A DNA stretch of 64,000 nucleotides from Lentiprolixibacter aurantiacus (GCF_026241225.1 NZ_JAPFQP010000001.1:1054001-1118000), one strand, 5' to 3'; counted from the first letter of the stretch, positions 1 to 8,881 are shown. Notes: generated by a model not told the origin, from the sequence alone. Numbers and translations: made by a program.

Positions 1-31
1 GAGTTCGAGTCTCTCCACCTGTACGAATTGC

Positions 32-60
32 AACCCATCCCAAACGGATGGGTTTTTTTT
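32..60 (+). terminator. Rho-independent terminator
   Basis: The stem aacccatcc / ggatgggtt has a 5-base loop and is followed by a run of T. It follows the first copy of the left-edge repeat. Confidence 0.6.
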
Positions 61-126
61 AAAGTGGAGAGACGAGAAGTTTATCTGGTCTGTAGCGACG
101 GGAAGTCTCTCCACCTGTACAGATTA

Positions 127-156
127 TAGCCCATCCTTTTTGGATGGGCTATTTTT
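127..156 (+). terminator. Rho-independent terminator
   Basis: The stem tagcccatcc / ggatgggcta has a T-rich loop and a short T run. It follows the second copy of the repeat and isolates the peptidase gene at 243 from upstream transcription. Confidence 0.6.
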
Positions 157-242
157 ACCCGCTTATGACCATACGGGATTAACAGCATCTTCTTGTAACA
201 TAATGGATGTATAAGTCGTCAGAAAAGGAAACATAATCAACA

Positions 243-1748
243 ATGTTCAAACCACCTTTTCTATACCGGCATTATCATTTGCTGTTTTTTGCAATGTTCA
301 GTGTCCATTTTTTTGTCTCGGCACAACGAGGAGTATCTGACTCTTATTCCATTCATTTTGATAGTTCACAACCAAAAGTTGTCCAGGTAGCCGCCAGCCT
401 AACTATGGAAGATGATACCCTGAGGATGAGCCACTACGGCCCTATGCCAGAACGGTGGCCTGATTATGTAAAAAATATCGAGGTGAAGGATGAGAGCGGA
501 CAGCCACAGACAGTTGAGGAACGGGATGCAGGATGGATAATCCCAAACCTGGAATCCGGCACCAGAATTCAATTGAACTATGACCTGTATGTCGATCACG
601 AAGATATTAACTGGCCTGGTGGAATAGATGGGGTGGCATTTGTTAGGCCCTGGGGAATAATGCTTTCCGGACGTTGCCTTTTTGTAGTTAATGGTTCCGA
701 TAAAGAGAACATCCTGGTAGAGGTTAGATTGCCGGAAAACCATCATATCTCCGTTCCCTGGAAACAAGAACCTGGCAATGAGAATGCTTACATCGTGCCT
801 AACCTGTTGCAACTTCAGGAGTCACTTATGTTTGCCGGGACACATAAAGAGGTAGTCATCCCCAGGGGTGATTTCAGTCTGAAATTTGTGCTCGGCGGGG
901 AGGATATCCTCAAACAGGAAACTCAGTTTGTTAATACTGCGAAAAGTGTACTTGATTATTATATTGATTTGATGGGTGGAAATCCTTTACCTTCCCCGGG
1001 TTACGATCTGTCCACAGCCATGGTGATTATTAATCAATCGGAATCCACAGATGGTGAAGTTATTGGCAACCACTTGAGCATGTTCATCAACCCCAAAGGC
1101 GACATGCAGAACCAAATGGCAGGCTGGTTTATGTTTGCCCACGAATTCTATCATCTCTGGAATGGCAAAACCCTCAGGTTCCAGGACTCCTCTACGGACT
1201 GGTTCAAGGAAGGAGTGACCAGTTACTATACCCTTAAGGCACTGAATCAGGTGGGGATGGTCAATGAAGATATCTCCGGCATGATCCTGAATAATCTCTT
1301 CTACCAGCGCTATGTGAACGATAGCGGTTATGGGCAAATGGCTCCTGCCAATGCAGCCTCCGGATTCGACAAGGACAACCACTGGGGCCTGGTGTATGGA
1401 GGAGGACTTTTTGCCGGGGTGTGCCTGGATATGGAAATCCGGAAGAATACGGAAAACCAGGATAGCCTGGACGATGTAATGCGGCGATTGTATGCGGAAT
1501 ATGGGGGTAAGGATGCACTTATTGACCAGCAGACCCTTATCAATTATGCCGGCCAGCAGGGACAGACCAACTTCTCTGATTTTGCGGAAACCCACATAAC
1601 AGGGGCCAGCCCTGTTCCACTGAAAGAGTATCTTCTACATGCCGGGGTACAGGTTTATCAGGAAGGCGGACAATTAATATTATCTCACAAGCCTCAGAAG
1701 ACGACTTTACAGCAGCAGATTTGGGAGGGATTTTTGGGCGCAAACTAG
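243..1748 (+). CDS. M61-type (glycyl aminopeptidase-like) metallopeptidase, exported
   Basis: The N-terminus has a hydrophobic segment ending near residue 28 (FVSAQ), which looks like a signal peptide, so a periplasmic place is likely. The zinc site is visible: HEFYH at residues 300-304, with the third ligand probably Glu323 in WFKEGVTSYY. Both follow the gluzincin pattern of peptidase family M61. The N-terminal 200 residues look like the beta-rich domain of that family. The PDZ domain that often follows in M61 proteins is not evident, and the protein (501 aa) is shorter than PDZ-bearing members. It stands alone, with the next gene 48 bp downstream. The family is confident; the substrate is not known. 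Confidence 0.75.
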   Translation: MFKPPFLYRHYHLLFFAMFSVHFFVSAQRGVSDSYSIHFDSSQPKVVQVAASLTMEDDTLRMSHYGPMPERWPDYVKNIEVKDESGQPQTVEERDAGWIIPNLESGTRIQLNYDLYVDHEDINWPGGIDGVAFVRPWGIMLSGRCLFVVNGSDKENILVEVRLPENHHISVPWKQEPGNENAYIVPNLLQLQESLMFAGTHKEVVIPRGDFSLKFVLGGEDILKQETQFVNTAKSVLDYYIDLMGGNPLPSPGYDLSTAMVIINQSESTDGEVIGNHLSMFINPKGDMQNQMAGWFMFAHEFYHLWNGKTLRFQDSSTDWFKEGVTSYYTLKALNQVGMVNEDISGMILNNLFYQRYVNDSGYGQMAPANAASGFDKDNHWGLVYGGGLFAGVCLDMEIRKNTENQDSLDDVMRRLYAEYGGKDALIDQQTLINYAGQQGQTNFSDFAETHITGASPVPLKEYLLHAGVQVYQEGGQLILSHKPQKTTLQQQIWEGFLGAN

Positions 1749-1796
1749 AATTTAGCTTAGCGAATTTCCTTACCTTCAGGGAACAATTCGCTACAT

Positions 1797-3023
1797 ATGA
1801 AACTCGATTTATCCTTTGTTCGTTCCCAATTTCCCGCTTTCTCAGAACCTTCATTGGAAGGCTGGGCCTTCTTTGAAAATGCCGGAGGTTCTTACCCCTG
1901 CAGGCAGGTGGTGAACCGACTTACCGATTTCTACAGGAAAAACAAAGTACAGCCCTATTATCCTTATCCCGCTTCTGCAAAGGCCGGGGAATTAATGGAC
2001 AGGGCTTACCAGCGGATGGCGGCCTACCTGAATGTAAATCCGGGGGAAATCCATTTTGGCCCCTCTACCACCCAGAATGTCTATGTGCTGGCCAATGCCA
2101 TGCGCCCCATGTGGGAAGATGGGGACGAGATCATAGTCTCCTGTCAGGACCATGAAGCCAATGCCGGAGCCTGGAGACGGTTATCCAAACGGGGAATAAA
2201 GGTAATAGAGTGGCATGTAAACAAGGAAGACGGCATGCTGGATGTGGAAGTTTTAAAAGGCTTGTTTACCGGGAGGACTAAAATGGTAGCCTTTCCACAC
2301 TGTTCCAATGTGATTGGCTATATCAATCCGGTAAAAGAGATCAGTCAGCTGGCCCACGAAAACGGGGCAGTTTCCGTGGTGGATGGGGTAGGTTGGGCAC
2401 CCCATGGTTTTCCGGACCTCAAAGACCTGGGAGCTGATATCTACATGTTTTCTTCGTACAAAACCTATGGTCCCCATCTGGGAGTCATGTATGTAAATAA
2501 TGACCTGATGGGTAAGCTGGAGAACCAGTCGCACTTCTTTAAAGAGGGCATCCCCAAAAGTATGATCACTCCCGCCGGGCCGGATCATGCACAGATTGCC
2601 ACAATAAATGGCATCCTGGATTATTTTGATGCCCTGTACGAACACCATTTTGAAAAGGAGGTTGATCCGGCCCAAAGGATGAGTGCCCTGAACGGCCTGT
2701 TCCGGGAACAGGAAGAAGCCTTGCAGGAAATTTTACTGGATTTTCTGCGCTCCAGGAATGATGTCCGGATAGTAGGCCCGGAAGCCAATATAAATCGCGC
2801 ACCCATTGTGGCCATACTCCCAAAAAATAAAGGTGTCATGGAAGTTTATAACAGCTTAATTGAGCATAAGCTTATGCTGGGTTATGGGGATTTTTATGCC
2901 GCACGACCACTCATGGATATGGACATCCCCAGGGATCCCGGAGTGATCCGCATGTCATTTGTGCATTATACCTCAGAGGATGAGATCAGGCAATTGATTG
3001 GAGGCCTGAAGGCATCATTATAA
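1797..3023 (+). CDS. Class V aminotransferase (cysteine desulfurase-like), PLP enzyme
   Basis: This is a fold-type I PLP enzyme of the class V family. The pattern FENAGGSYP near residue 26 resembles the substrate-binding N-terminus of SufS/isopenicillin-epimerase-like proteins. DGVGWAPH (196-203) holds the PLP-interacting aspartate, and SSYKTYGPH (219-227) places the Schiff-base lysine at Lys222. There is no clear catalytic Cys loop of the SufS type, so a true cysteine desulfurase role is uncertain; racemase, epimerase or aminotransferase activity is equally possible. Length (408 aa) is normal. No suf or isc genes are nearby, which argues against a dedicated iron-sulfur role. Confidence 0.75.
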   Translation: MKLDLSFVRSQFPAFSEPSLEGWAFFENAGGSYPCRQVVNRLTDFYRKNKVQPYYPYPASAKAGELMDRAYQRMAAYLNVNPGEIHFGPSTTQNVYVLANAMRPMWEDGDEIIVSCQDHEANAGAWRRLSKRGIKVIEWHVNKEDGMLDVEVLKGLFTGRTKMVAFPHCSNVIGYINPVKEISQLAHENGAVSVVDGVGWAPHGFPDLKDLGADIYMFSSYKTYGPHLGVMYVNNDLMGKLENQSHFFKEGIPKSMITPAGPDHAQIATINGILDYFDALYEHHFEKEVDPAQRMSALNGLFREQEEALQEILLDFLRSRNDVRIVGPEANINRAPIVAILPKNKGVMEVYNSLIEHKLMLGYGDFYAARPLMDMDIPRDPGVIRMSFVHYTSEDEIRQLIGGLKASL

Positions 3024-3068
3024 TGACACCTAGGTGCGTAAATTTTCACATATATGTAAACCCTGATC

Positions 3069-4406
3069 ATGAAATTAAATTCACGATATATCCCTTTTTT
3101 TCTGCTCTGTGGAATGCTCACGTTTGGCCAGGGGCAGAAGGATTATCAGCCGGCCCCGGAAAATATTCAAGCCAGGGAATGGTTTAAGGAGGCCAGGTTT
3201 GGATTGTTTGTCCACTGGGGCGTCTACAGCCTACTTGGTGATGGTGAATGGGTGATGAACAACCAGAATATCCCGATTGATGCCTATGAAAAATTGCCTG
3301 CATTTTTTAACCCAATTGACTTCAATGCAGACGAGTTGGTGCAAATGGCCAAGGATGCAGGAATGAAATACATCACCATTACCAGCAGGCACCATGATGG
3401 CTTTTCCATGTTTGATACTGAGGCCAGCACCTATAATATTGTGGACAGTACGCCTTATGGAAAGGATGTGCTAAAACAACTGGCCGATGCCTGCAGGAAG
3501 GAAGACATAAAGCTGTTCTTTTATTATTCGCTGCTGGACTGGCATAGCGATGACTATTTTCCCAGAGGCAGAACAGGTACCGGTATTCCTGGAAGAGGAG
3601 AAGGTGAGTGGAACAAATACATTGCATTCATGAAAACCCAGCTCAGGGAACTTCTGACCAATTATGGGGATATCGCGGGGATTTGGTTTGACGGGCATTG
3701 GGACCAGAAAGAGTGGGATGGCAAGAAGTTTGGAAAGCTGCAGGTAGACTGGCACTACGATGAGATTTACAAACTGATCCACGACCTGCAACCCCAATGC
3801 CTGATTGGCAATAACCACCACTTAGCCCCAATTGAAGGCGAGGATTTCCAAATGTTCGAGAAAGATCTCCCGGGCAGGAATACTACGGGTTGGGGAACTC
3901 GGGCATCAGACATTGGCCAATTGCCACTGGAGGTATGTGAGACTATCAATGGCTCATGGGGGTTTAACCTGCAGGACCGTAAGCACAAGTCCAGGAAAGA
4001 ACTCATCCATTACATAGTGAAAGCAGCGGGTTACGGCAGCAACCTGTTGTTAAACGTTGGCCCTATGCCCAATGGAAAGATACAGGAAGAACATAAAGCA
4101 TCCCTCAAAGAAATAGGAAAATGGATGCGTGAAAACGGTGAAACCATCTACGGCACCTTGGCAGGTCCTGTTGCTCCTACAGACAAGATGGCATTTACCC
4201 AAAAAGGAAAAACGATATATCTGCATATTCTGGACCAAAGCAATACAGTTTTTCTTGAAGATTTTGACCAGAAAATTGAAAGCATAAAACTCTTCGGGGA
4301 TCAAACCCAGTTAATGCATCATCAAAATGAATTTGGATTATTGATCCGGGTTCCGGAGAATAAAGTAGATGAGGTGGATACTATTGTGGAAATAAATTTA
4401 AAATAA
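3069..4406 (+). CDS. Alpha-L-fucosidase, glycoside hydrolase family 29
   Basis: GH29 features are clear: WFKEARFGLFVHWG (38-51), the SRHHDGF motif (106-112), and IWFDGHWD with the likely nucleophile Asp208. A signal peptide covers about residues 1-22, so the enzyme acts in the periplasm or at the surface, cleaving fucose from glycans. The acid/base residue in this family is variable and I did not assign it. The stop is 13 bp from the start of an MFS transporter, so the two are probably co-transcribed, hinting that a sugar released here is imported by the neighbour. No SusCD pair is visible in the window. Confidence 0.85.
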   Translation: MKLNSRYIPFFLLCGMLTFGQGQKDYQPAPENIQAREWFKEARFGLFVHWGVYSLLGDGEWVMNNQNIPIDAYEKLPAFFNPIDFNADELVQMAKDAGMKYITITSRHHDGFSMFDTEASTYNIVDSTPYGKDVLKQLADACRKEDIKLFFYYSLLDWHSDDYFPRGRTGTGIPGRGEGEWNKYIAFMKTQLRELLTNYGDIAGIWFDGHWDQKEWDGKKFGKLQVDWHYDEIYKLIHDLQPQCLIGNNHHLAPIEGEDFQMFEKDLPGRNTTGWGTRASDIGQLPLEVCETINGSWGFNLQDRKHKSRKELIHYIVKAAGYGSNLLLNVGPMPNGKIQEEHKASLKEIGKWMRENGETIYGTLAGPVAPTDKMAFTQKGKTIYLHILDQSNTVFLEDFDQKIESIKLFGDQTQLMHHQNEFGLLIRVPENKVDEVDTIVEINLK

Positions 4407-4419
4407 ACCAGCTTAATTT

Positions 4420-5685
4420 ATGCAACAAACCAAACCCGCCTGGTATTTTCTCGCTTTACTCATTCTGGCAGGGGAGTCTGTTTTTATTCTACCTTTTGTA
4501 TTGGCCCGGGTTTTCCGGCCTACGGTGCTTAAGGCTTATGAACTGGACAATGTAGCGCTGGGATTATGTTTTTCGATTTATGGTATTATTGCCCTGGTTT
4601 CGTATTTCTTTGGAGGTCCTTTGGCCGATAAATACTCCCCGAGAAAACTTATCGCCATCGCTCTCTGGCTAACGGCCATAGGCGGATTGGTCTACGCCAC
4701 TTTTCCCGGTTTTACAGTTCTACAAATCCTGTATGGTTACTGGGGATTTACCACAATATTCCTGTTCTGGGCTCCCATGATCAAGGCCACGCGGATCTGG
4801 GGAGGCTCGGCTTCGCAGGGAAAGGCATTTGGATTTCTTGATGGCGGGCGTGGGCTGGTTGGCGCATTGTTCGGAATCCTGGGCGTGGTTGTTTTTTCAT
4901 TCTTTTTAACCATCGAACCGGAAGCTGCGGGTATTAATGAAAGCAGGGAAGCTTTCCGGTACGTGGTCCTGGTTTCTTCCGGCATTGTGGTAATTGTGGG
5001 AATATTAGTCTGGTTCTTCATGAAGATGGATCGCGACATAGAAAAGAAAGTGCTCCTGGAGCGCATCACCATATCCCAGATTGGAAAAGTGCTGCGCCTT
5101 CCGGCAGTTGGCTTATTAATGGTCATCATCCTTTGCGCCTATACCGGTTATAAAATCACGGATGTTCTATCGCTCTATGCCCAGGATGTGATGCTTTATG
5201 ATCAGGTAGATGCCGCCAAAGTAGGTAGTTTTCTCCTTTTTATTCGTCCTGTTGTTGGTGTGTTGATAGGGATACTGGCAGACCGGACGCAAACCACACT
5301 CTGGCTGTTTGTTAGTTTTGGGGTGACTTTGGTGGGTGCTTTATTGTTTGCCACGGGGATTATATCAGACTCAACTACCCTGCTGTTTTTCCTGTCCATT
5401 TTAGTGATGGCCACAGGGGTATATGCGGCAAGGTCTCTGTATTTTGCGGTTATGGAAAGAGGCAGGATTCCATTGGTGTTAACAGGCACGGCCGTGGGAC
5501 TTATTTCTATCATAGGGTATACCCCGGATATTTTTGCTGGTCCGGCCATGGGCTACCTGCTGGACAGTTCACCCGGGGAAACCGGGCATCGGCATGTATT
5601 CTGGATGCTTGCCCTATTTTCCCTGGCAGGCAGTGTGGCCGCCTGGTATTACTATCGCCTGTATGGCAAGCGGTTTGAAATTTAA
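4420..5685 (+). CDS. Major facilitator superfamily transporter
   Basis: This is a 421-aa hydrophobic protein with about 12 membrane segments. The loop between segments 2 and 3 reads GGPLADKYSPRKL, the MFS signature GxLaDrxGxrr in slightly changed form. A second version, GILADRTQTTL, lies in the second half. It follows the GH29 fucosidase by 13 bp and shares its strand, so an inner-membrane sugar importer is a reasonable inference; the sequence alone does not prove the substrate. Confidence 0.8.
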   Translation: MQQTKPAWYFLALLILAGESVFILPFVLARVFRPTVLKAYELDNVALGLCFSIYGIIALVSYFFGGPLADKYSPRKLIAIALWLTAIGGLVYATFPGFTVLQILYGYWGFTTIFLFWAPMIKATRIWGGSASQGKAFGFLDGGRGLVGALFGILGVVVFSFFLTIEPEAAGINESREAFRYVVLVSSGIVVIVGILVWFFMKMDRDIEKKVLLERITISQIGKVLRLPAVGLLMVIILCAYTGYKITDVLSLYAQDVMLYDQVDAAKVGSFLLFIRPVVGVLIGILADRTQTTLWLFVSFGVTLVGALLFATGIISDSTTLLFFLSILVMATGVYAARSLYFAVMERGRIPLVLTGTAVGLISIIGYTPDIFAGPAMGYLLDSSPGETGHRHVFWMLALFSLAGSVAAWYYYRLYGKRFEI

Positions 5686-5691
5686 GAACTG

Positions 5692-5728
5692 AAAAAACCC
5701 TTCCAAACCTTTGTTTAGAAGGGTCTTT
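5692..5728 (+). terminator. Terminator of the fucosidase-MFS operon
   Basis: The stem acccttc / gaagggt has a 14-base loop, with A-rich DNA before and T-rich DNA after. It can also serve the convergent lipoprotein gene at 5748. Confidence 0.65.
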
Positions 5729-5747
5729 AGTGGCAGTAGGAGGTTAG

Positions 5748-6344
5748 TTATTTCCCTTTTTTCATGGTGATTTTTCCCTGCCAGTGGTGCCTGGTTCTTT
5801 GCACAGGTACCCCATCTATTGTATCTACAAAATTATAATCATTAGTAAAGCCTCCACCTGAGGCTCCTTCAAATTTGCCTGTTCCGTCTAATATGGTAAA
5901 GGGATCTTTGAAATAGGAAATCGCATAACTTGGCATGCCTGGTAACCTGCCGCCAATAACCTCTCCTGCTACATCAAAATAAAGACGATCTCCATCTTCA
6001 TCTTCAAAGTAGGCTACTATATATCCTTCAGGATAAGTTCCTCCGGTCGCAGTTGGTCTCACACAAAATTCGAAGTAAGATTTGACCGTTTTGAAATGGG
6101 TGCCTGTACCCATACCCGTATTTTTCACCGGGAATGTGCCTTCACCGCATTCTGCAGCGTGATCAGGTGCTGCATAATCTCCGGTAAAATGAACGTTAAA
6201 TCCCAGGGTAACCATTTTACCCTCATCGCTCATAGAGTACTTAGCGCTAACCCCATCCAGCATTTCGGGATCTTCTGCTTGCTCGCACCCTGTAAAAGCG
6301 AATACCAGGGCTAATGGAAGGATAAACTTGAGTAAATTTTTCAT
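5748..6344 (-). CDS. Lipoprotein of unknown function with beta-barrel-like C-terminus
   Basis: A lipobox is clear: AFTGC at residues 16-20, so the mature protein begins at Cys20 and is membrane anchored. The 198 residues are rich in Gly and aromatics. The segment around DGTGKFEGASGGG is reminiscent of dirigent or allene-oxide-cyclase-like barrels, where TGKFxGAxG is common, but I do not claim that family. A TGATATTCGTCA dyad with a correctly spaced -7 element lies 88-130 bp upstream, suggesting low-oxygen control by the Crp/Fnr protein encoded at 62630. Confidence 0.6.
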   Translation of the reverse strand: MKNLLKFILPLALVFAFTGCEQAEDPEMLDGVSAKYSMSDEGKMVTLGFNVHFTGDYAAPDHAAECGEGTFPVKNTGMGTGTHFKTVKSYFEFCVRPTATGGTYPEGYIVAYFEDEDGDRLYFDVAGEVIGGRLPGMPSYAISYFKDPFTILDGTGKFEGASGGGFTNDYNFVDTIDGVPVQRTRHHWQGKITMKKGK

Positions 6345-6431
6345 GTTTTTTGCTTTATTGGTTAAAGAAGTAATTAGGAAAGGATGTAGCGGGTTTGTGA
6401 AGATGAATTCACGGCCTGTGCTTAAAGCAGG

Positions 6432-6474
6432 ATAAACTACTTATTATCTAAAACCATGTCAATGATATTCGTCA
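6432..6474 (-). promoter_or_regulatory. Putative FNR-type promoter of the 5748-6344 lipoprotein
   Basis: The dyad TGATATTCGTCA is at 6463-6474. On the minus strand, 23 bases further on, TAGTTTAT (6439-6432) resembles the -7 element TAnnTTTG. The spacing equals that of the cco and hemN sites. The -7 match is weaker (TAnnTT only). The rest of the 394-bp gap 6345-6738 shows no gene. Confidence 0.45.
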
Positions 6475-6738
6475 TGTGAATAATCGCAACCTCTTGTGAG
6501 ATAATTCTTTAAACATCCATTAAGGACAATTACCACTATTAACTCGCCATTTGCGGCTATCCATAGGTTTATTCGGTAAATAATACTATCATTTGGGACA
6601 TAACAATAGGTCTTTCGTCCCTTCCAATTCCCGGGCGAACAAAAAACTGTATAAGTTGCAGCCGGTTTCCCTGTAAGATTTATATTTTATTCAGCGAAGC
6701 TGTCGATACCCAATTATTTAACAACAAATTCGAGAATT

Positions 6739-7260
6739 ATGAAGAAACTTCTTTTCACTACTTTATTACTAATGATCATTGTGGGTTGCAAGACTGAGGA
6801 AAATCCCCAGGCTGCGGCCAGGGCTGCTGCTGAAGCTGCCTTTGCAAAAAATTCCCAAACCGTTCTGGCAAGTTTGGAAGCATGGCAAAGCGAGAATGTG
6901 GATTACAGCATTTATGCCGATGACTTTTTATTGTTCGATACGGGGTTCAATCCGGAAAAAGATGAGTGGACCAAGGCAGAGATGATAGAATCTGATAAAC
7001 AACTGTTCAAAATATTTGACTTCAAAATGTTGAATGAGCCTGATTTACTTCCAGGGGTGGATCAGGAAACTAAACAAATGGATGGTTCTGTCCGTCATTA
7101 CAGCGAATGGGAGGTCACCCGTTCTGCCACCGATTCTACTGAAGCGAAAAGTGGTAACATTAGATTGTATCAGGCTTTTAACTTTAACGAAGAAGGAAAA
7201 ATAGTATATCAAATGGGCTACGCAGATTTCACAGGTCTGATGATGTACCTTATGGAATAG
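6739..7260 (+). CDS. Small lipoprotein with an NTF2/SnoaL-like look
   Basis: The protein has 173 aa. MLLMIIVGC-type lipobox: VGC ends at residue 17, so it is a lipoprotein. An Ala-rich helix follows, then a pattern of helix (VLASLEAWQSENVDYSIYA), acidic loop and paired strands ending in a Met-rich tail. This resembles NTF2-like (SnoaL/nuclear transport factor 2) domains, in which a helix followed by YADD/F is typical. I see no catalytic residues that fix a reaction. It is monocistronic, with a good terminator right after it. Confidence 0.6.
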   Translation: MKKLLFTTLLLMIIVGCKTEENPQAAARAAAEAAFAKNSQTVLASLEAWQSENVDYSIYADDFLLFDTGFNPEKDEWTKAEMIESDKQLFKIFDFKMLNEPDLLPGVDQETKQMDGSVRHYSEWEVTRSATDSTEAKSGNIRLYQAFNFNEEGKIVYQMGYADFTGLMMYLME

Positions 7261-7281
7261 CTCTCGACAGCAATACTAAAT

Positions 7282-7313
7282 AAAAAGCCTCCTTTTCGGA
7301 GGCTTTTTTTATT
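7282..7313 (+). terminator. Rho-independent terminator
   Basis: The stem aaagcctcc / ggaggcttt has loop ttttc and a T run. It ends the 6739-7260 gene and, being A-rich on its other side, may also stop the convergent small lipoprotein gene. Confidence 0.8.
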
Positions 7314-7325
7314 CAGAAGGAGAAA

Positions 7326-7463
7326 TTAATCAAACCCTCTCGGGTTATCAATTTGTTTCTGCTTAACAGAAAGGGGAGCTTCATAGGAAGCACAGCTTTG
7401 AAGTAGGATCAGAGCAAGCAATAGCACAGCAATGCTTTTGATTCGTTTTTTTCGGGAGTTCAT
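7326..7463 (-). CDS. Very small lipoprotein (45 aa)
   Basis: The frame extends further upstream, but the ATG at 7463 gives a standard start: a basic stretch NSRKKRIKS, a hydrophobic core, then LLQSC as lipobox. The mature peptide is only about 25 residues (SYEAPLSVKQKQIDNPRGFD). A perfect TACTTTTG -7 element and an FNR-type dyad sit upstream at the spacing seen for the cco operon, which strongly supports this start and suggests induction at low oxygen. Function unknown. Confidence 0.6.
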   Translation of the reverse strand: MNSRKKRIKSIAVLLLALILLQSCASYEAPLSVKQKQIDNPRGFD

Positions 7464-7480
7464 AAGTTCAGGGTTTCCGA

Positions 7481-7554
7481 CAAAAGTATTCCCGTAAAAA
7501 ATGTAGGACAATGATATAGATCATTTCGGGAAACACCTACAATTTATAAGTTCA
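7481..7554. promoter_or_regulatory. Putative bidirectional FNR-type promoter
   Basis: The dyad TGATATAGATCA is at 7512-7523. Minus strand: TACTTTTG (7488-7481) begins 23 bases after the dyad and is a perfect TAnnTTTG element, serving the small lipoprotein at 7463. Plus strand: TAAGTTCA (7547-7554) begins at the same 23-base distance, serving the gene at 7583, though less well matched. Confidence 0.6.
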
Positions 7555-7582
7555 TTGCTTTTTAACCACTAAAACTTTAAAT

Positions 7583-8047
7583 ATGGGTTTCTTAGAAAGC
7601 TTGGCAGATGTTGCCACATTAGGTGAATTTAGTAGAACAAAAAATCTTGTAGAAGATACAGTAGACTGGATGCAAGATATTAAAGAAGCGGATGACTCCG
7701 GAACATCCAAGGGGTCAAGATATACAGGTGGGAATGTAAAACCAAAATCTGATTCACCCTGTTGTCCAAGATATCAAATCGTGGGGGACTTTTTATTAAA
7801 CACTAATACGGGTAAAGTATGGCAATTCGACAGCGTTTCAAACAGTTTCAGGGGCGTTCCTAAGAAGCCTTCAAAAGGTAAATATGATATTATGGTCGAG
7901 GAAGCTAAAAATTTAAAAGATGTATTAAACGAAGAAATCACTCAATTCGTGAAGCAGTATCATCCTGGTCAACAAGTAGCAAAAGAGAAAGAGTTAAAAG
8001 AAAAATTGATATCCCCAATAGATAGGCACCTGGCATTAATGAGATAA
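7583..8047 (+). CDS. Hypothetical protein, 154 aa, soluble
   Basis: There is no signal peptide or membrane segment. Helical ends flank a middle segment SPCCPRYQIVGDFLLNTNTGKVWQFD that reads like a short beta unit (compare 'NTxTGxxW' phrases in bacterial surface or housekeeping repeats). The C-terminus is Lys/Glu-rich. I do not recognise a family. Upstream is a dyad shared with the divergent small lipoprotein, so low-oxygen expression is possible. Confidence 0.55.
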   Translation: MGFLESLADVATLGEFSRTKNLVEDTVDWMQDIKEADDSGTSKGSRYTGGNVKPKSDSPCCPRYQIVGDFLLNTNTGKVWQFDSVSNSFRGVPKKPSKGKYDIMVEEAKNLKDVLNEEITQFVKQYHPGQQVAKEKELKEKLISPIDRHLALMR

Positions 8048-8106
8048 AAACCTCTCTGTACATGTTTACGGAGATGTGTATTCCAAAATACATAATTAAA
8101 TTATAG

Positions 8107-8141
8107 AACCCCTTATATATGTGGTCAGATAAAGGGTTTTT
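8107..8141 (+). terminator. Terminator after the 154-aa hypothetical gene
   Basis: The stem aacccctta(t) / (a)taaagggtt is followed by T-rich DNA, 60 bp after the stop codon. The gap 8048-8462 otherwise holds a second hairpin and an integrase remnant. Confidence 0.55.
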
Positions 8142-8278
8142 GGTTGAAGGAGAACAACAAATTACAGCTCCTGCAATGCAAAAAGCTTGAGCTGACCTGA
8201 ACCATTACCGAACTAAGCCCCAGAGGTTATGAAGGCCTTGTAATTATTGATTAGTCAATATTATTAAGGTATTACCAA

Positions 8279-8306
8279 ATAGCCGCCATTTCTGGCGGCT
8301 ATTTTA
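8279..8306. terminator. GC-rich hairpin, terminator-like
   Basis: The stem atagccgcca / tggcggctat has a loop of a few bases and is followed by tttta. It lies just beyond the decayed integrase end at 8329-8421 on the minus strand, so it may be the original terminator of that lost gene. Confidence 0.5.
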
Positions 8307-8328
8307 TGATTGTTATGCATCCTTAAGT

Positions 8329-8421
8329 TTATGATTTGTCTAATTCCCTATGAATCTTTCTCAACTTCATACTAAAGCTTGCCCGTACAATCTTTCCGTA
8401 ATATTCTTGTGTTATTAAGAT
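8329..8421 (-). pseudogene. Decayed C-terminus of a tyrosine recombinase (copy 1)
   Basis: Reading the minus strand, the frame ending at a stop at 8331-8329 gives ILITQEYYGKIVRASF and a basic Lys/Arg tail. The stretch ITQEYYGKIV is identical to the second remnant at 10987-11082. It fits the end of Bacteroidota phage-type integrases, where TTQ-x-Y-(A/G)-K-I carries the catalytic Tyr and is followed by a VSxEM-like tail. Nothing upstream in frame encodes the rest of an integrase. Confidence 0.5.
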
Positions 8422-8462
8422 TTAGGATTAAAAAACTTGATTCTTTCCTCGTTGCTTTTACT

Positions 8463-8798
8463 TTAATAGTCATAGACCAAGATAGTTGTGCAGAATATAG
8501 TTTCTTTTCTTACAATACCATCTTGTCCTGAATCTCTAACTGCATAAATAGCGTCAGCAAAGCTGGTGTAAGTGGTGCCATTAAAATACCATAATGGTGA
8601 AATAAAGGCACTCTGACACTCAATGTCTTCAACCACAGAACTAATTTGTGACCATGTAGTTGCAACTGTAACTGCATATTCAGTTTTAGTTACAGAGCAT
8701 AAACATTCTTCACGAGGCTCAACAGGATCTTCGTTTTTGCTGCAACTTAATGCAAGCAGAATCATTAAGAATCCAAAATACCTGGAAAATCGTTTCAT
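8463..8798 (-). CDS. Small lipoprotein, unknown function
   Basis: The frame extends to 8834, but ATG at 8798 starts a proper signal: KRFSRYFG, a hydrophobic run, and LALSC as lipobox. The mature part (about 90 residues) contains four more Cys (ECLCS, ECQ and FCT), which could form disulfides. No family recognised. It is followed on the same strand by nothing closer than the integrase remnant. Confidence 0.55.
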   Translation of the reverse strand: MKRFSRYFGFLMILLALSCSKNEDPVEPREECLCSVTKTEYAVTVATTWSQISSVVEDIECQSAFISPLWYFNGTTYTSFADAIYAVRDSGQDGIVRKETIFCTTILVYDY

Positions 8799-8881
8799 TG
8801 TTTTTAGACTTATATGTAAAACCAAAAGAACCACAAGACATCTTCCATCTCAAGTGATGTCCTGTTCTATACTAGGTCAGT

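Larger units (their letters stand above)
1..156 (+). repeat. Two-copy hairpin repeat at the left edge, inside an open frame
   Basis: The 16-mer gtctctccacctgtac occurs at 9-24 and again at 105-120, and each copy is followed by a hairpin with a T run. Its inverse, gtggagagac, lies at 64-73 and can pair with 105-114. Frame 1 is open from the first base to a TAG at 127-129, so the end of a coding sequence entering from the left is possible. The first copy also has a tRNA T-loop look (ttcgagt), but too little is visible to call a tRNA. Function unknown. Confidence 0.4.

Noticed and set aside
1-24. A tRNA 3' end at the left edge
   Set aside because: Only ttcgagt and a possible 3' strand are visible. 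The same 16-mer recurs at 105-120 without the T-loop, so I list it as a repeat.
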